Assembly: GCA_037044905.1 (NCBI GenBank)
Contig: JBAOKB010000071.1
Span: forward strand, 186,001 to 250,000
Length of the DNA: 64,000 nucleotides
Source: Hortaea werneckii
Taxonomy: Eukaryota; Ascomycota; Dothideomycetes; Mycosphaerellales; Teratosphaeriaceae
Direction of reading: 5' to 3'
This document shows, piece by piece, positions 23,800 through 35,814 of this stretch. Position 1 is the stretch's first letter, and every line of letters starts with the position of its first letter. The position numbers and the translations under genes are program-made. The notes below the pieces were generated by a model that was given only the letters and a program-made list of their open reading frames with translations, made no database searches and was not told the DNA's origin.

Positions 23800-24570
23800 A
23801 TGGACCTGCTGCAAACCGTTCGCAAAGAGGGCTCCCGAGGCGGCGTCAACTTCTCATGGGACGATGTCAAGAATAGCAGTCATCGGGAGAACTACCTCGG
23901 GCACTCTCTGATGGCCCCGGTGGGCCGTTGGCAGAAGAACAAGGATCTGTCATGGTACGCCAAAGCCAGCGATGCAGAGCTCACGCCCGAAGAGCGCGCA
24001 GAAAAGGAAAAAGAGCGCAAGCGGGAGGAGATGCGGAAAGTGAAGGAGGCGGAGGAAGATGCTATGGCCAGAGCGCTGGGCTTGCCGCCGCCGGATAGGA
24101 GCAATGCAAATCTGGAGCCGTTGGGCATGGATAAGGCGAAGCAAGTGGAGGTCAATAAGGCATTGAATGAGGCTCTGAAAGATGGTGACGAGGGGTCCAG
24201 AGGGTCAGGCGAGCGGAGGAGAAGGCACGAGGGTGATAGAAGCTCGCGACGACATCATGACAGAAGGAGAAGGGACAGGAGTCGTAGTGGCGAGAGGCGG
24301 CCGAGCTACGATGATGATGAACGAGTAGAGAGGAGGAGGCGGAGGTCAAGGTCAAGAGATCATGAGCATAGACGTCACCGTCGAGGAGACGATCGCTCGC
24401 GGTCTCGAGATATACGCCGCCGATCAAGAAGTAGAGATAGGCATGACGGGCGTCGTGCGGATGAGGGTCCAAGGCGGAGGAGAGATCATGAAGACACACG
24501 ACGGCGGCAACGCAGCCGCAGTCGGTCTCGCTCTAGATCACCTTATTCCAGAAGAAGAGCCCGAGACTGA
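23800..24570 (+). CDS. MMTAG2-like kinase-phosphorylated nuclear protein with RS tail
   Basis: Intact, 256 aa. The N-terminal 90 residues match the conserved block of multiple myeloma tumour-associated protein 2 (MKIP family): GGVNFSWDDVKNSSHRENYL, then GHSLMAPVGRWQKNKDLSWY. A charged coiled coil (PEERAEKEKERKREEMRK) and LGLPPP follow. The C-terminal half is rich in Arg/Ser with SRSRSRSRSPYSRRR, like splicing-associated SR proteins. The human protein is a nuclear phosphoprotein linked to RNA binding; the fungal role is not established, so a link to splicing is inference from the RS tail. Confidence 0.85.
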   Translation: MDLLQTVRKEGSRGGVNFSWDDVKNSSHRENYLGHSLMAPVGRWQKNKDLSWYAKASDAELTPEERAEKEKERKREEMRKVKEAEEDAMARALGLPPPDRSNANLEPLGMDKAKQVEVNKALNEALKDGDEGSRGSGERRRRHEGDRSSRRHHDRRRRDRSRSGERRPSYDDDERVERRRRRSRSRDHEHRRHRRGDDRSRSRDIRRRSRSRDRHDGRRADEGPRRRRDHEDTRRRQRSRSRSRSRSPYSRRRARD

Positions 24571-25465
24571 AAGGAAGGAAGGCGATTGATACCCTTGTAA
24601 TACCATTGTGGTCATTCTTGCAATTCAACCAATTCATTACCATGCAGATACGCCTTGCATAGTCGCAGCAATGTAACGGGCTACGGCGGCACACATACCG
24701 CGTACGGATGATGGGAAATACCTCGCACGTCAAGGGAAAACTCCACTATTCATGTGAAACCCCAAATCGCTTCAATGCCGGTATTATATGCGATCTGTCA
24801 TACTGATGCGGAAGCTTGAACTTTCTAAAAAAGTTCGACGTTCTTTGCCGCAGCCGCCGAGGTCCTCGTGCTACTACTGCCGTTGGATTTCTGCGACGAA
24901 GTCGTGATGTCTGAGAGTATGTCACTGAGGCTGCGCAAAATCTCCAGCATCTCTCGCAGCATCCTCAAGGCCAGACTTTTTGATCATCCTCTTTGATGGC
25001 CCAAGGAGGGCCCGTGAGGGGATGATCATTAAAGGATCGACGGCTGGGAGGCTGGGTAGTGTCGTGCCTTGCCGGGCAGCCCGGGCTCCGGCGGATGTCT
25101 GCAGCGGGCCGCGAAACCTCACCATTGTTTCGGATATGTGGCTCTCCTTCAACCACTTCGCGCTTGTATCTCTCGCCATGCTGAATCACAGGAGTTCCAA
25201 GAGCGCTTACAAGCGCCCTGTCACACATGCCGAGATGACTTTTTGGGTGGCAATGAGTCAAATCATGTCAAATTGGGCGCGGACAGAGTGCAATGCATAG
25301 GCGCGACAAGACATTCTCAGACGAGATCCTCCCTGGCATCCAATATACAGACCTATCCACGCACGTCCCCTTACCCTCCTCTGTTATCTGCCGCAAGGCT
25401 CACATCGCGCGTCCCACCATGGTCCTGCAGGGTGCGGCCATGACTAGTGGGTGGGACCTCTTTAT

Positions 25466-25575
25466 ACCATTCTTCTCAAACCCTTCCATTCTTCCCACCG
25501 CAATCCCCCTTCCTCCCTTCTTTTCCATCCGTGAGTCCTAGTGACCACTGCCATTCATTTTCCCCCTTCCTATTA
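25466..25575 (+). promoter_or_regulatory. Pyrimidine-rich core promoter tract of the exo-glucanase gene
   Basis: A stretch dominated by C and T (cccttccattcttcccacc and similar) about 270-380 bp before the start codon. CT-rich tracts near transcription starts are typical of highly expressed genes in filamentous fungi. The assignment is by composition only. Confidence 0.4.
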
Positions 25576-25741
25576 GCAGGATCGTTTCCGGCAGACGTTC
25601 TTTCAGGAAAACTTTTTTGGACGCAGCGCAGCGCGCATTGATCTGGCATCCCTTCTTTGTTAAAAATACAACCGCTTTTGCGAAAGACAATCAAAGAGTT
25701 CATCGACCACGTGTGGTGACTCAGCACCTTGAAACAAATTC

Positions 25742-25759
25742 GATCTATCGCGATAGATC
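25742..25759. promoter_or_regulatory. 18-bp perfect palindrome upstream of the exo-glucanase gene
   Basis: The sequence GATCTATCGCGATAGATC equals its own reverse complement. It lies about 85 bp upstream of the ATG at 25843, where a homodimeric regulator could bind or a leader hairpin could form. I know of no factor with this exact site. Confidence 0.4.
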
Positions 25760-25842
25760 AGGCGTACGAAAGCAGTGTAGTTGCAGAAATCACTTGATCT
25801 TCGTCTGGACCGGCTTGAGATTCATATCTGTACCTACCAGTC

Positions 25843-27305
25843 ATGCCTGCATTCGGTCTGCTTTCGGTAGTTGCTGCCGCAGCAGCTTTTATCTCTTCAA
25901 ACTCAAATGCTCATGTGGCAGCCATTCCAAGGCACAATGGTTACCAACATGGACGTCCAGGCTGGGGTCACAACCACGCACATTACGGAACCGCGTCTGG
26001 ATCTTACCCATACGCCGCACCCACTGGCACCGGTACAGCACCACTTTCCACGGGGACTGCGACCCCGGAAACGTAACGTACGATTTCCCAGAGACCATCA
26101 GAGGCGTCAATCTTGGTGGCTGGTTGATCCTCGAGAAGTGGATGAACTCCTCTCTTTTCGACGGGACGGATGCTTCGGACCAATACACTTTTGATCAGAC
26201 CAGTGACGCTGTTACTAAGCTCCAGAAGCACTGGGACACGTATATCTGCGAAGATGATTTCAGACAGATCGCAGCTCTGGGCATCAACACTGTCCGTATT
26301 CCAATCGGCTACTGGGCCTACGACCCCGACAGTTCTCCGTACCTCACTGGTGCTGACAAGTACATGGAGAAGGCCCTTGACTGGGCGAGGAAGTACGACC
26401 TCAAGGTGCTTGTTGACCTTCACGGTTCCCCTGGTTCCCAGAACGGCTTCGACAACTCCGGGAAGAGTGGCGAGGTCAACTGGCAGTCTGGAGACAACAT
26501 GAAGAAGTCCATCTCCATCCTCGAGATCATGGCGAAGAAGTACGGATCGATGGACTACGCGGACGTCGTCTGGGGCCTTGAGCTCGTCAACGAGCCGTTG
26601 AGTTGGAACCCTAACAACTTCACCTTGAACAAGGAGTGGGCTCAAGAGGCCACCGATGCCGTGAGAGCCAAGGCTGCAAACAGGAACCTCATGGTCATCA
26701 TGCATGACAGCTTTGTCAATCCCAAGCAATGGATCAAGACCGGTGAAGCCCTCAATGGCAACGCCACGGCTGAGACGGCTCGTTTCGGCATGGACAGACA
26801 TCTGTACCAGAACCAGGAAGGTAAGCTCATACATCTCGCCAAGCAAATTTCCCACGTGAATCGATTCTGATCTGACGACATCCTTACAGACTCCGACTCC
26901 GAGCTCAACCAGGACCAGCACATCGAGAAAGCCTGCAAATGGGCCAACACCGACCTCCTCGGCCGCGACAACAAGCTCCCCGTGATCGTCGGCGAGTTCT
27001 CCGCCGCGACCAACATCTGCGCCTACCCGGACTACACGACCAGCGCGGGCGACTCGTGCACGGTCGAGGGCTGCCAGTGCTCGTGCAACGTCTGGATCGA
27101 GCAATGGGACCAGCCGCTCGTGCAAGCGACGCGGAAGTTCGTCGAGGCGCAGCTGGACGCCTTCGAGCGCGGCAGCAAGGGCTGGTTCATGTGGAGCTGG
27201 AAAGGCCCCGGCGCGTGGGGTCTGCAGAATGCGGCCAAGTACGGGTTGATTGGGGAGAAGGTGACGGATAGGAAGTACCCGGACCAGTGCCACAACTACT
27301 TCTAG
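25843..27305 (+). CDS. EXG1: Secreted exo-1,3-beta-glucanase, GH5 (one frameshift)
   Basis: Two exons, 25843-26820 and 26890-27305, about 464 aa. MPAFGLLSVVAAAAAFISSN is a signal peptide, followed by a Gly/Thr/Pro-rich linker. The frame shifts once in the G run at 26052-26055; one extra G joins the linker to DCDPGNVTYDFPETIRGVNL. The GH5 (Exg1/Exg2-type) barrel is clear: GVNLGGWLILEKWM, GINTVRIPIGYWA, LVDLHGSPGSQNGFDNSG, the acid/base Glu in LVNEPLSWN, and the nucleophile Glu in VGEFSAATNICA, plus the C-terminal GWFMWSWKG. It hydrolyses terminal glucose from cell-wall beta-1,3-glucan, outside the cell. The intron (26821-26889) is GTAAGC...TACAG. A 497-aa ORF on the opposite strand is a shadow. 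Confidence 0.92.
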
Positions 27306-28255
27306 ATGCCTGCCGACGCTCGCTGTTGACGCTGTGCGGTGCGGAGGGGTTTGATGTGATTGTAGATATGCTTTGAAGGGAGGGCAAGAGGAGATGTTAG
27401 ATACCATTATCGTTCTTGGGCTGCGCAGTGCTTGGATTGAAAGCGCTCGTCGCGACGCTCTGGTTTTTGTTCGAGATACCCATGATAGACCAATCAATAA
27501 ATTGTACTTTTCGAAGTACTATCTGACTCAATCCACCGGTATTCACTCAAATGCACGCTGCAATGCCTCTGATTGCCAGTCATCAGTCATACCTGATGGC
27601 ATTCACGGATTACGCCCACACTTGCCGAACATCTTCGTACAGTTTGAACTCGATGTAGGAATCCTCCGACTAGCAATACCGCTATATATTCTTAATTTCT
27701 GTTGGCTTTCTCGCTCTCGACGCTACTATATTGCATCTTCTATTCGTAGAACTTCTTCTATCACAACGAGATGCGTTCGAAACTTGAGATTCTCTCAGCA
27801 AGTTTAGTACATGAAACCGTTCAATGACAAACCGTTTTCGCCAGGCATGTAATCTCAAAAAAGCGTACCGGATACGAGCAACATTTACGAATCAGCAGAA
27901 GAATCGTAACAATTGGGTTTCTTTCTGATACTACTGATGGAGTACGCTATCTTCCAAAGTAAACGACCGAGCTAGTCGTACAGCACGCGAGAGGAGGTTA
28001 AAGAGAGGAAAGAGGGAGAAAGAGAAATCATCACAACACCGTGCCCATCCCATCTTTCGTGCATCATAGGATATCTCAGAGAGCCGGATCTCTCAGTCAT
28101 TCGTCACATAACTTTTTCCATCCTTTTTCCGTCGTTGAAAATCAACACGAGGCGCCCTTGCTCGAATGGTCCTAAGCAAATAGCCGCGTGTGCTGTCTGG
28201 CCACCGCAGCGGACTGCTTCCATCACCAGTAAGGAAACTGCCATGGGCCCAATGC
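27306..28255. other. Convergent 3' flanks of EXG1 and the JmjC gene
   Basis: About 950 bp between two converging genes, probably both 3' UTRs. No gene or repeat is recognisable. Confidence 0.5.
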
Positions 28256-29676
28256 CTAGTTATAACGCCATGTCTCATTTCCGCTTGTCGGGTGCATCTG
28301 TGGCGGCATCGGTCCATTTGCTGGGGCATTGGGTTGCATAGGCGGTGTTTGCACAGCGCCTGGGCCAGTAGCCTGTGGCCTGTTCCAAGCACCCACATTT
28401 GGCGCCGTCATGTTCTGGTTGTATGGCATACCCGGTGTATGCTGATCCGATAGCGGACTAAGCGTCGGCGCCTTCGGGCTCTGGAACATCTGAGCAGTGT
28501 CGTAAGCGTGTCCGAAGCTGTTCCTGTGTGTTGCGGCTGCGGATGCTGATTTTGCGGCGAGTGAAAGCTATGAGGCGCGAAAGGGCCATACCCACCCATC
28601 TGCTCGCGCATAGCACGCGCCTGAGCACCATCGCGGCTCGCTGTGCTTGGCATATACTGCTGCCACGACTGCTGGAAGTCGTGCGTTGACTGGTGCATCG
28701 GTGGTGGATACTTCCGAGGCTGTGCCTGCTGCACAGGTGGCCGGGGGGCCTGTTGGTACGGTTTTGCAGGCTGCTGGGCGGCCACCGGGGGTGACATTTG
28801 CTGAGCATGAGCCCAAATGGCTGATGGAGGGGTCCACTGTTGACTCTGGCGCCTGCTAAATTCGTTGTTGGAAGACAGTGACCCAGAGGGGGTATGCTCA
28901 GCTTGCTTCTTCTCCTCAGCGGGCTCGGAGCGCTGGTTCAGTGCAATGGGCTGATAAGACGCTGCAAAGCCACCGCCGATATTGTAAGGAGACTCATACT
29001 GCTTTTGGGCTCGCAAGAAGCTATTCTTAAGGTAGGGATACTTCTGCAAGTTCTCCAAATACCCCTGTGGCATTTCCGAAGTCTGCAAAGTCGACGAGGC
29101 GCTCGCAGCCGGAGTAAGTGGGGCGCCAACTGGAGACTTGTGGCTGTGAGCAGAAGATGTCGGTCGACTGCTTCCAGAAGGAGTATACGGGTTCGGTGGC
29201 ATTGCTGCTCCCATCATCGGAGCTGTGGGAGCACTTTGCTTGATTTGCGCCTGCTGCTGTCTGATCGATTGATAGTTGGGCACATAGCCGCCGCTTTGCG
29301 TGTTGATCCCTCGCAACCTTGGGCACCGTTAGATTGACGGCGTGCGACTTGCATGAAGCCAGAGTACTCGCCTGGATATGCTGCCGGCAACTTCTCGCTT
29401 GAATAATAGTGCTCACGCGAGAAGGGTCTTGGTGTGGCGGGGTTGTGTGCAGAATCACTGCCATGGTACGGATATGGAGGCAGCAGCTGCTGTGGTTGTG
29501 GGAGCATGAACGAAGACGATTGAGATGGACGTCGACCTGCCTCAGCTATAAAACTGCGTTGGCCAGCCAGCGACTTCGGGTCAACTCCCCACATGACATT
29601 TGGCCTTGCAGGCTCCTTAGGCTTGTAAGTGTACGGTTTTTCGAACCTTGCGGGGTTGCTTATGAAGCCTGGAGGA

Positions 29677-29711
<35 letters not shown>

Positions 29712-32686
29712 AGAGATCTGCGCAGGACTGGGGCGCGCTGCCATGATCGGTTGTCGCTGAGCAGCAGCATATTTAGTATGGGGTTGACTCGGCTTTGAGG
29801 ACTGTGCCATGCGGTCCAGGAAATTTGCCTTCGTCGCAATCTGGTTGCTTCCCGGCTTGTCGGCAAAGAAGCATTTTGCCTCTGTCGAAACCTTAGGAAG
29901 ATAGTAGTAGAGTTGGTCTGGCGCATCAACCTTGACATTGAGCTTGCCAGCAACTTGGTGAGCCTTGGTGCTAAATCCGGGAGGGGGCGTGTGCATGTTG
30001 TAAAAGTCGCACCACTTGTATTCCGGATTGTCGTGGAATTGCTCATCTTGTTGAGGCACTCCATCCTGGCGGTTGTTGACCGAGACATTTTCTTGTTCAT
30101 GCCCTGCGGCAAGGGTTTTGCATTAGCAGATGGCCGTGGCCTTAAAGAGTTAGCTGGATCCAGAACACAAAGCCACTTCCATTCTACTTCGACCCGTTCC
30201 CTGTGAGCTGTGTTAGCTTCAAATCTTGCTGCAGAGTCAAATGAGATTTCATACCCATCAGGCAACACATCTACCACGACGCTTGTCTCGCTAGGTCTGT
30301 TTTCCACCACCAGCCCGGCAAACACCTCTCCACCAACGTACTGTGCTTGCACCACATCATTGAATTTCAATTCCTTCGCGAAATTGTTGATTCGCTTGCT
30401 GTTCTCCAAGCTTTCGATGTTGACGTTCTTTGGCAGCTTGATCCTGTGGAACTTGCACCTGAAGTCATAACCGTCGACAACATATTCCGTGCCATCTTCG
30501 CCGAAGGTAGGGATCAAGCCGCCATCAATAAGTACACCAGCAGCCAACGCGCAGGTAGCGTGAAAAGCTCTCGTGCACTTCTTGGATGAGCACTGGAAAC
30601 AAGCACCGCGCTTGGAACGACAGAAATTGCATTTCAATTCCAAGCGAGCCTTGTCAATGCTCGCAATGCCGCACACTTGTTCATTGCCTTGATCGTCTTT
30701 GACAATGGCAGTTTCGGGCGTAAACAGGGCGCACGACTTGTGAGCTTTCTTGCCATTGTCTGTCGGAAGCAATGGCTCCCATGGGTTGTCGTTTGGACAC
30801 ATGGCACAAGGCTCCCGGGACGGTGCACGGATTTTGATCCTGATCTTTTTCTTTTTCTTCGGCTTTTCTTCTTTGGCTTCGCGCTTGCGCTTCTTGTTTT
30901 TCTGTGGTTTGCCCTTGACACTGGCTGGCGGCGATGGAAGAGCGCCTTCTTCCTCACCACTCATCTCATCTTCGTCGTCCGTCTCTTCGTAGTATTCTGG
31001 AGTGGGTTCGCCTCTTAATTTGCGCTCGATCTCGCCAACGTCCACCCAGACGTTGTCTGACTCGCAGTTGCACTTTCTTGCGATGCGCCCGTATTCAAGC
31101 CAAGATTCAGTGGCAAAGTTACGGACTCAGCACAATTGTAGCCAATGTTGTAGCCGGAGTGGTAGCCGTATGGATAGGTTATGACAAACTCGCCCTCATA
31201 ATGAACAAGCTTGTTGACCTTGACCCCGTACTGCTTCTGCAAAACGTCGGGAGAGATCAAGTACGTCTTGTGACGCAAGAATTGGCCGCAATTCTTTGAG
31301 TCTAAAGGCCAGACCTGCCTCATGGCTGCCTCGAACTTCCGCGCGTCCTCCTGCGAGATGCTGTACCATTGCTTTGGCGCGCCGAAGTGTATGTAGTTGA
31401 TACTGTAAAGATCGACGTCCTCCAAGTGCCAGGCAAATGTAGCCTTCCACATGCCCATGTAAAGGTAAGCAGTGTTCACGCCAGGCACCTTGGTGCCCAG
31501 AACGTCTAGCAAGTTCGGAAGGTGCGCTACATTCCAGCTGGTACAATCTTCTGCGAAGAGAGAGCCAGGCATGTCTGCAGCGTACATAGGCTGGTTGAAC
31601 GCAAGACTCTTCCAGTAGTGATTCTCCAGCTCGGCACAGCGCTCAGGTGTGAACTCGTCGAGGCCTTCCATGCGATAGTTGAAGTCCTTGAAAGCCTCTT
31701 CGTCGATGTAATCTGCAGATTCGGCTGTGTTGTTCAGACGGCGGGAACTGACTGACTTTGCTTGACCACCCCTTGGCTGGCGGCTGGCTTTCCCTTTTGC
31801 TGCGCCCTTGCCCTTCGCAGGTTTCGTTGCTGGTGAATCTGGCGTTGGTGGCACTTTGGCGCCGCCGCGAGTCTTTTGACCGGCCCCGGAGTTTTCATCG
31901 CCAGCTTCTTCATCCTCGGCAGCTTGAGACTTGCGCCCTTGGCGCGCTGGCTTCTTTTTCGACTTGGGGCTATCTTCCCTTTCCACTGCACCAGTGGGTT
32001 CGCGACCGCGGGTTTTGCGATCACCACGCACGACCTGAGCTTGGTTGCGCCTCCTTTCGCCACGTTTAGCAGGCGGTTGGTGCTGTGTCTCCTCGGTTAA
32101 GGCCTTCCACTCAGGCAGGTTGTAAGAACGCTGCTTCTCGACGTTCTGCTGCGTGTAAGTACCGTAAGCGCCGTTGAATTCCTGTGTGATGGGATTTTTG
32201 ATCTTGATACGCTTGACCATTTCATCAAGCTGCGGAAGTGAGTCGCGCCTGTGGGGTGGCGTTAGCGTGCGGCTCGGCTGCCGGGATCTCAAGATCAGGC
32301 TTAACATACCATTCATCTGGAGGTATCACTTTAACAATACCAGACTTCATGCCATATTGATCTACCTTGGCGATGAACTTGCTAAAGTCGCGGAACTGAT
32401 CCATCGTCGGTTTGAAGACAGGTATCTTTCCACCCTCCCAGTAGTGATCTGGCTTGATCTCTTCTTCCTCATCCTCCAAATCTAAGTCGCTAAGTTCCGA
32501 CTCGTCTTGCTCTTTCGTCGTTTCCTCATGATTCATCTCCTCGCTCGTCGGTGGCGTGAGGGCGTTGGCGGGCTTTGCGCCCGTCGGCTCGGTGGAGGGT
32601 TTCGCATGTTGCGATTCTTGCGATTCGGGCGACAGAGCCGCCGTCTCGCCCGTCGTAGCGTCTGCTGGCGTTCCAGCGCCTTCCAT
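28256..32686 (-). CDS. kdmA: JmjN/JmjC histone lysine demethylase, KDM4 (Rph1/KdmA) type, four frameshifts
   Basis: Start at the ATG at 32686 (context TCCACCATGG); one intron at 32249-32309. Order from the N-terminus: acidic region; JmjN (GKIPVFKPTMDQFRDFSKFI); basic linker; JmjC (about 31600-31060) with the Fe(II) ligands in WHLEDVDLYS (H-x-E) and the distal His in GYHSGYNIGYNCAES, and GAPKQWYS for 2-oxoglutarate; extended PHD finger (CAMCPNDN through FRCKFHR); a Tudor-like segment; then a long Gln/Pro-rich tail with ten Gln. This is the KDM4 layout; fungal members remove H3K36me3 and H3K9me3 in the nucleus. The frame breaks at about 31115 (A run), 30103, 29317 and 28521, each repaired by one base; the first restores CAESVTFATESWLEYG. 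Expected length about 1,450 aa. The catalytic residues are intact; specificity is inferred from family. Confidence 0.88.
29679..29708. repeat. (CTG)10 microsatellite coding polyglutamine
   Basis: Ten CTG triplets on the plus strand, read as ten Gln codons in the tail of the JmjC protein on the minus strand. It is likely to vary in length between strains. Confidence 0.9.
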
Positions 32687-34336
32687 GGTGGAAGAAGAGT
32701 TGACTGGTGTTTGCGTGAGGTCGCTCACTTGCACGTCGCTCGAGTCCGCTCGGGCGCGCTAGTCTTGGCAGGGCCAGGATTCCGCGACCGAGCAGTCTTT
32801 GCCCTTCGCCCTTGCTTTCGTGGTACTTGCTAGTTGTGTAAGAAGGGCAGCATGGTGATGTGTCGCATCAACAAGCTGTGTGGTGGATATCAAGGTGCTA
32901 ATTGCGCGAGGTGGTGATTCGTGGTAGATGATGCTCAGCAGGAGAGGTGCAAGGCTCCCAAGCACGCATTCCGCTTCTAGCGTCGGAGGTATCCGCTTCC
33001 GATCTCGCGACACCTCGTCATAAGATGCAGAGAGCGTTCGCTCAACTTGAATCAACAGGTAACATTTCCAGCACAGCCTCGATTTAAGTACTTCATTACA
33101 AGGTCGATGTGGGAAAGATGCATACGTTGTATGTGCGAGAGACTTCACTAACCTTTTGTTTGAAGCGTCTATGAAGAGCAAACAAAACTGCTCCTGAGCT
33201 GGAACATATTCCAATATATACAAATTCCACTTCAAGACGGGGGTGAATGCTTCACACTTCTGCTCAACTGGGCATCATTGTACCATTCACTGCGCATGGT
33301 AACCATGTATCGGCCTTTATGGAACTGAAATGAAGGCCATGCGACAGCCTGAAGCTTTTCGCGGTCATGGCTTAATTCCATGACAGACTCACAGCAGAAC
33401 ATCACCTTCCAGTAACCTTTCGTGTCGCGAACCTGGAAAGGGCCGTCGAAGACATGAACGCCTACGAGCTGGCAAAAGTGTTTACTACGGGCTTTACAAA
33501 AAGACGTGCACTGGCTCAAGAGCACGGTGGAAGGGTTCCTGCATCAGAGCCACTAATGCACGACATCTCTCCTCCGTCATCTCCGCAAGCTCTGGGTTGT
33601 CACACCCGACAGCCGCCATTCGCTGGCGGTGATTTGCCGCGAAAATAAGCCCAACCTTGCGGTACATTAGGCACTCGAAGCAGCGATGGCCCGCCTATCT
33701 TGCGCGCCGGAGGCAGCACTCACGTCGTAAGTGCTTGAGCTCCAAAGTCACTGTCGCGCTCGCGGCCTTTTCAAAGGGGAGGTCGCCCGACTTCTGCTCC
33801 TTTTCGAAAGTGCCCTCGGAGCTCTACAAGTGCAGTCAGCTTCGCAACAAGAGTGCAAAAGGGCACAGTCCATGAGTCAGAAAATCCACCCCAATGTTGC
33901 CAGGGAAGAGCATCGTCTTATTTTCTTTCCCTTCTACACCACAATCTTACCTGGATCAAATGGCTCTCACCTTCACAACCGACAGTTGACATTCATTACC
34001 CAGATGATAATATGAAGAAAGGAATCAAGACCATCATTCTGCTGTGGCCCTGGGGTCCATGATCATGTTCCAAAGTTGAGTCTCATGTCAGCGAAAGGAT
34101 GTAGACGGTGTCTCCGTATCCCAGCGCTCGTCGGGACACGGGCTTGTAACAAGGCGTTAGTCGGATAGATGGCACGTCTATGCGTCCGCATTGCACATTG
34201 CTGCTAGTTGCCGCGTGGGTACTCTGCTCGCGCTGACATGGTCTCTCTTTCATTGCGTCTTTTCTTATTGCTTTCAAGCAGGGTATCAATATTCGTAGCG
34301 TCATTTTCAACATTACTATTAGGATCGACATCACCA
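32687..34336. other. Region upstream of the JmjC gene and 3' of ESS2
   Basis: About 1.65 kb. Minus-strand ORFs at 32759-33235 and 33232-33525 are back to back and the longest here, but they match no family I know and may be the long leader of the JmjC gene. No repeat or RNA gene is visible. Confidence 0.45.
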
Positions 34337-35814
34337 TCAATGAGTCCTTTTAATCTTAGGGGTCGGCGTCCAGTCTCTCCCATTGGCGCCACCAAATCCG
34401 TTATCTGTCGTTTTTCTTGGCGTCTTCCCCAGGTTCGCGGCTAGCATTCTTGCTGCGGGAGTCATAGCGCTGACACTCTTCTTCCCTCCAGGAGTAGGCG
34501 CAGTACTGAAGCGTGGTGTCGATGTTCGGCCTGAAGTATTCGTGACGCCCAATTTCTGAAGCTGTTCCAGTCTTCCGGTTTTCCTCCGGCCAGCATCTGC
34601 TTTCTCAACGAGCTTATCACGAATGTCCTCCCGCTTGCTTCGTTCTTGAACTTTAAACGGATTTGGCCCAGTCTCGTCTGGCTTTGGTAAGAAGGCCATA
34701 GCAGACTGCTGCTCGGCAGCGTCGGCCTCCTCGTCCGTGACCGGCACGCCCAGCTCGGAGGGCGTCGGATCAGCGTCTACAAACGAGTATCCCGCGACTC
34801 TTGGGGTCTCGGCACCAGAATAGCCTGGTTCACTGTCTGTTGGCTTTTGAGGACGTCGACCGATGGCTGCATCGATCGCCGACATTGACGGACTGGGCGG
34901 TATACTATCGTCCCCTTTAGCAACGCTGGGTTGGAAGCGCGTTGCATTGTAGGTTACGCTCTTCGGTGGGGCGTTTGAGCGTGCTTCAGCGGCTTGGAAA
35001 TACGTGGTATGCGTGTCTTCAATACCTTCAGGGCCGAACATGAAATGGTTGCGAGGTCCCTGACGGTCTGGAAAAGAGTTGACAGTGGATGGTCGTGTAC
35101 TAAGGTCCTGTGAAGGCCTTGCGGGAGCGACCGCTTGTCGTTCTTCACCAGCCGCATTTGTTGTGACCAGAGCATTGCTTGGACTATCCGATGCGGCCTC
35201 CAATGCCTTCCGCTCTCTAGCCCTGTGTGCAATTTGTTGCGCTGAGGGTATCTTATTGCCGGCGTGAAAGAATGCATACTTGGACGCTCGCTTCGAGTTC
35301 TGCTTGTCGAGCAACTCGTTGAAACTCTCATTGTCTTCGGAAGTGTATTTTGCCTGGAAAGCGCTCAGAGACATATTGACATCGACCTCAGGCTTCTCCT
35401 CGGGCGCAAAGTCGTTCTTCACTTCTGTCTTCGGTGTTCTTGCAGGAGTATCTCCAACCCAGCCTCTTGGAGTCTCTCCGATTCCATTACTCCTTCTCGG
35501 CGTGAAGCTCGTTGCTCTTGCCATACGAGATCTCCTGTCTGGTCCAGGTGTCATGACCTGAGTCAGTCTACGACCAGCTTCGCGTATCCAGTTGGTGTTC
35601 TTAGAGTCTAGTGCCTGCATGTATTCTTGCTGTGCCTCTGTCTCCAGTAACCCAGGGAAGAAATCTCTTGCGACAATGTGAGACAGTGCATCCGCGTAGA
35701 CATCTTCGTCAATTACTTTCGGGGGTCGCTTTGTCGCTTAGGCGGTGGTGGCGGTGGCATGAGAATCGAGTCAGACGAGCGCTTCTGAAGCGCCTGGGAC
35801 GGACGGTCGCCCAT
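34337..35814 (-). CDS. ESS2: ESS2/DGCR14 (Bis1) spliceosome-associated protein (one frameshift)
   Basis: Start at the ATG at 35814 (context AGCACCATGG), about 492 aa. The N-terminus ends in a run of six Pro and KRQSDP, then the frame breaks in the C/G run at 35721-35725; one extra base gives the conserved Es2 block KVIDEDVYADALSHIVARDF followed by FFPGLLETEAQQEYMQALDS. Further Es2 features: LSAFQAKYTSEDNESFNELL, the block KYAFFHAGNKIPSAQ, PRNHFMFGPEGIED, and a C-terminal stretch ending NGRDWTPTPKIKRTH. Es2 is a nuclear protein found with late spliceosomal complexes in animals, and Bis1 is its fission yeast relative. It shares a 383-bp divergent promoter with the next gene. Confidence 0.88.

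Larger units (their letters stand above)
24571..25842. other. Intergenic, upstream of the exo-glucanase gene
   Basis: About 1.3 kb without a supportable gene. The last 400 bp look like a strong fungal promoter and leader: a pyrimidine-rich stretch at about 25466-25575, then an 18-bp palindrome about 85 bp before the ATG. Confidence 0.5.

Noticed and set aside
26004..27497. 497-aa ORF on the minus strand opposite the exo-glucanase gene
   Set aside because: It lies antisense to a well-supported GH5 enzyme with catalytic residues and a good intron. It is a shadow of GC-rich third positions and matches no family.
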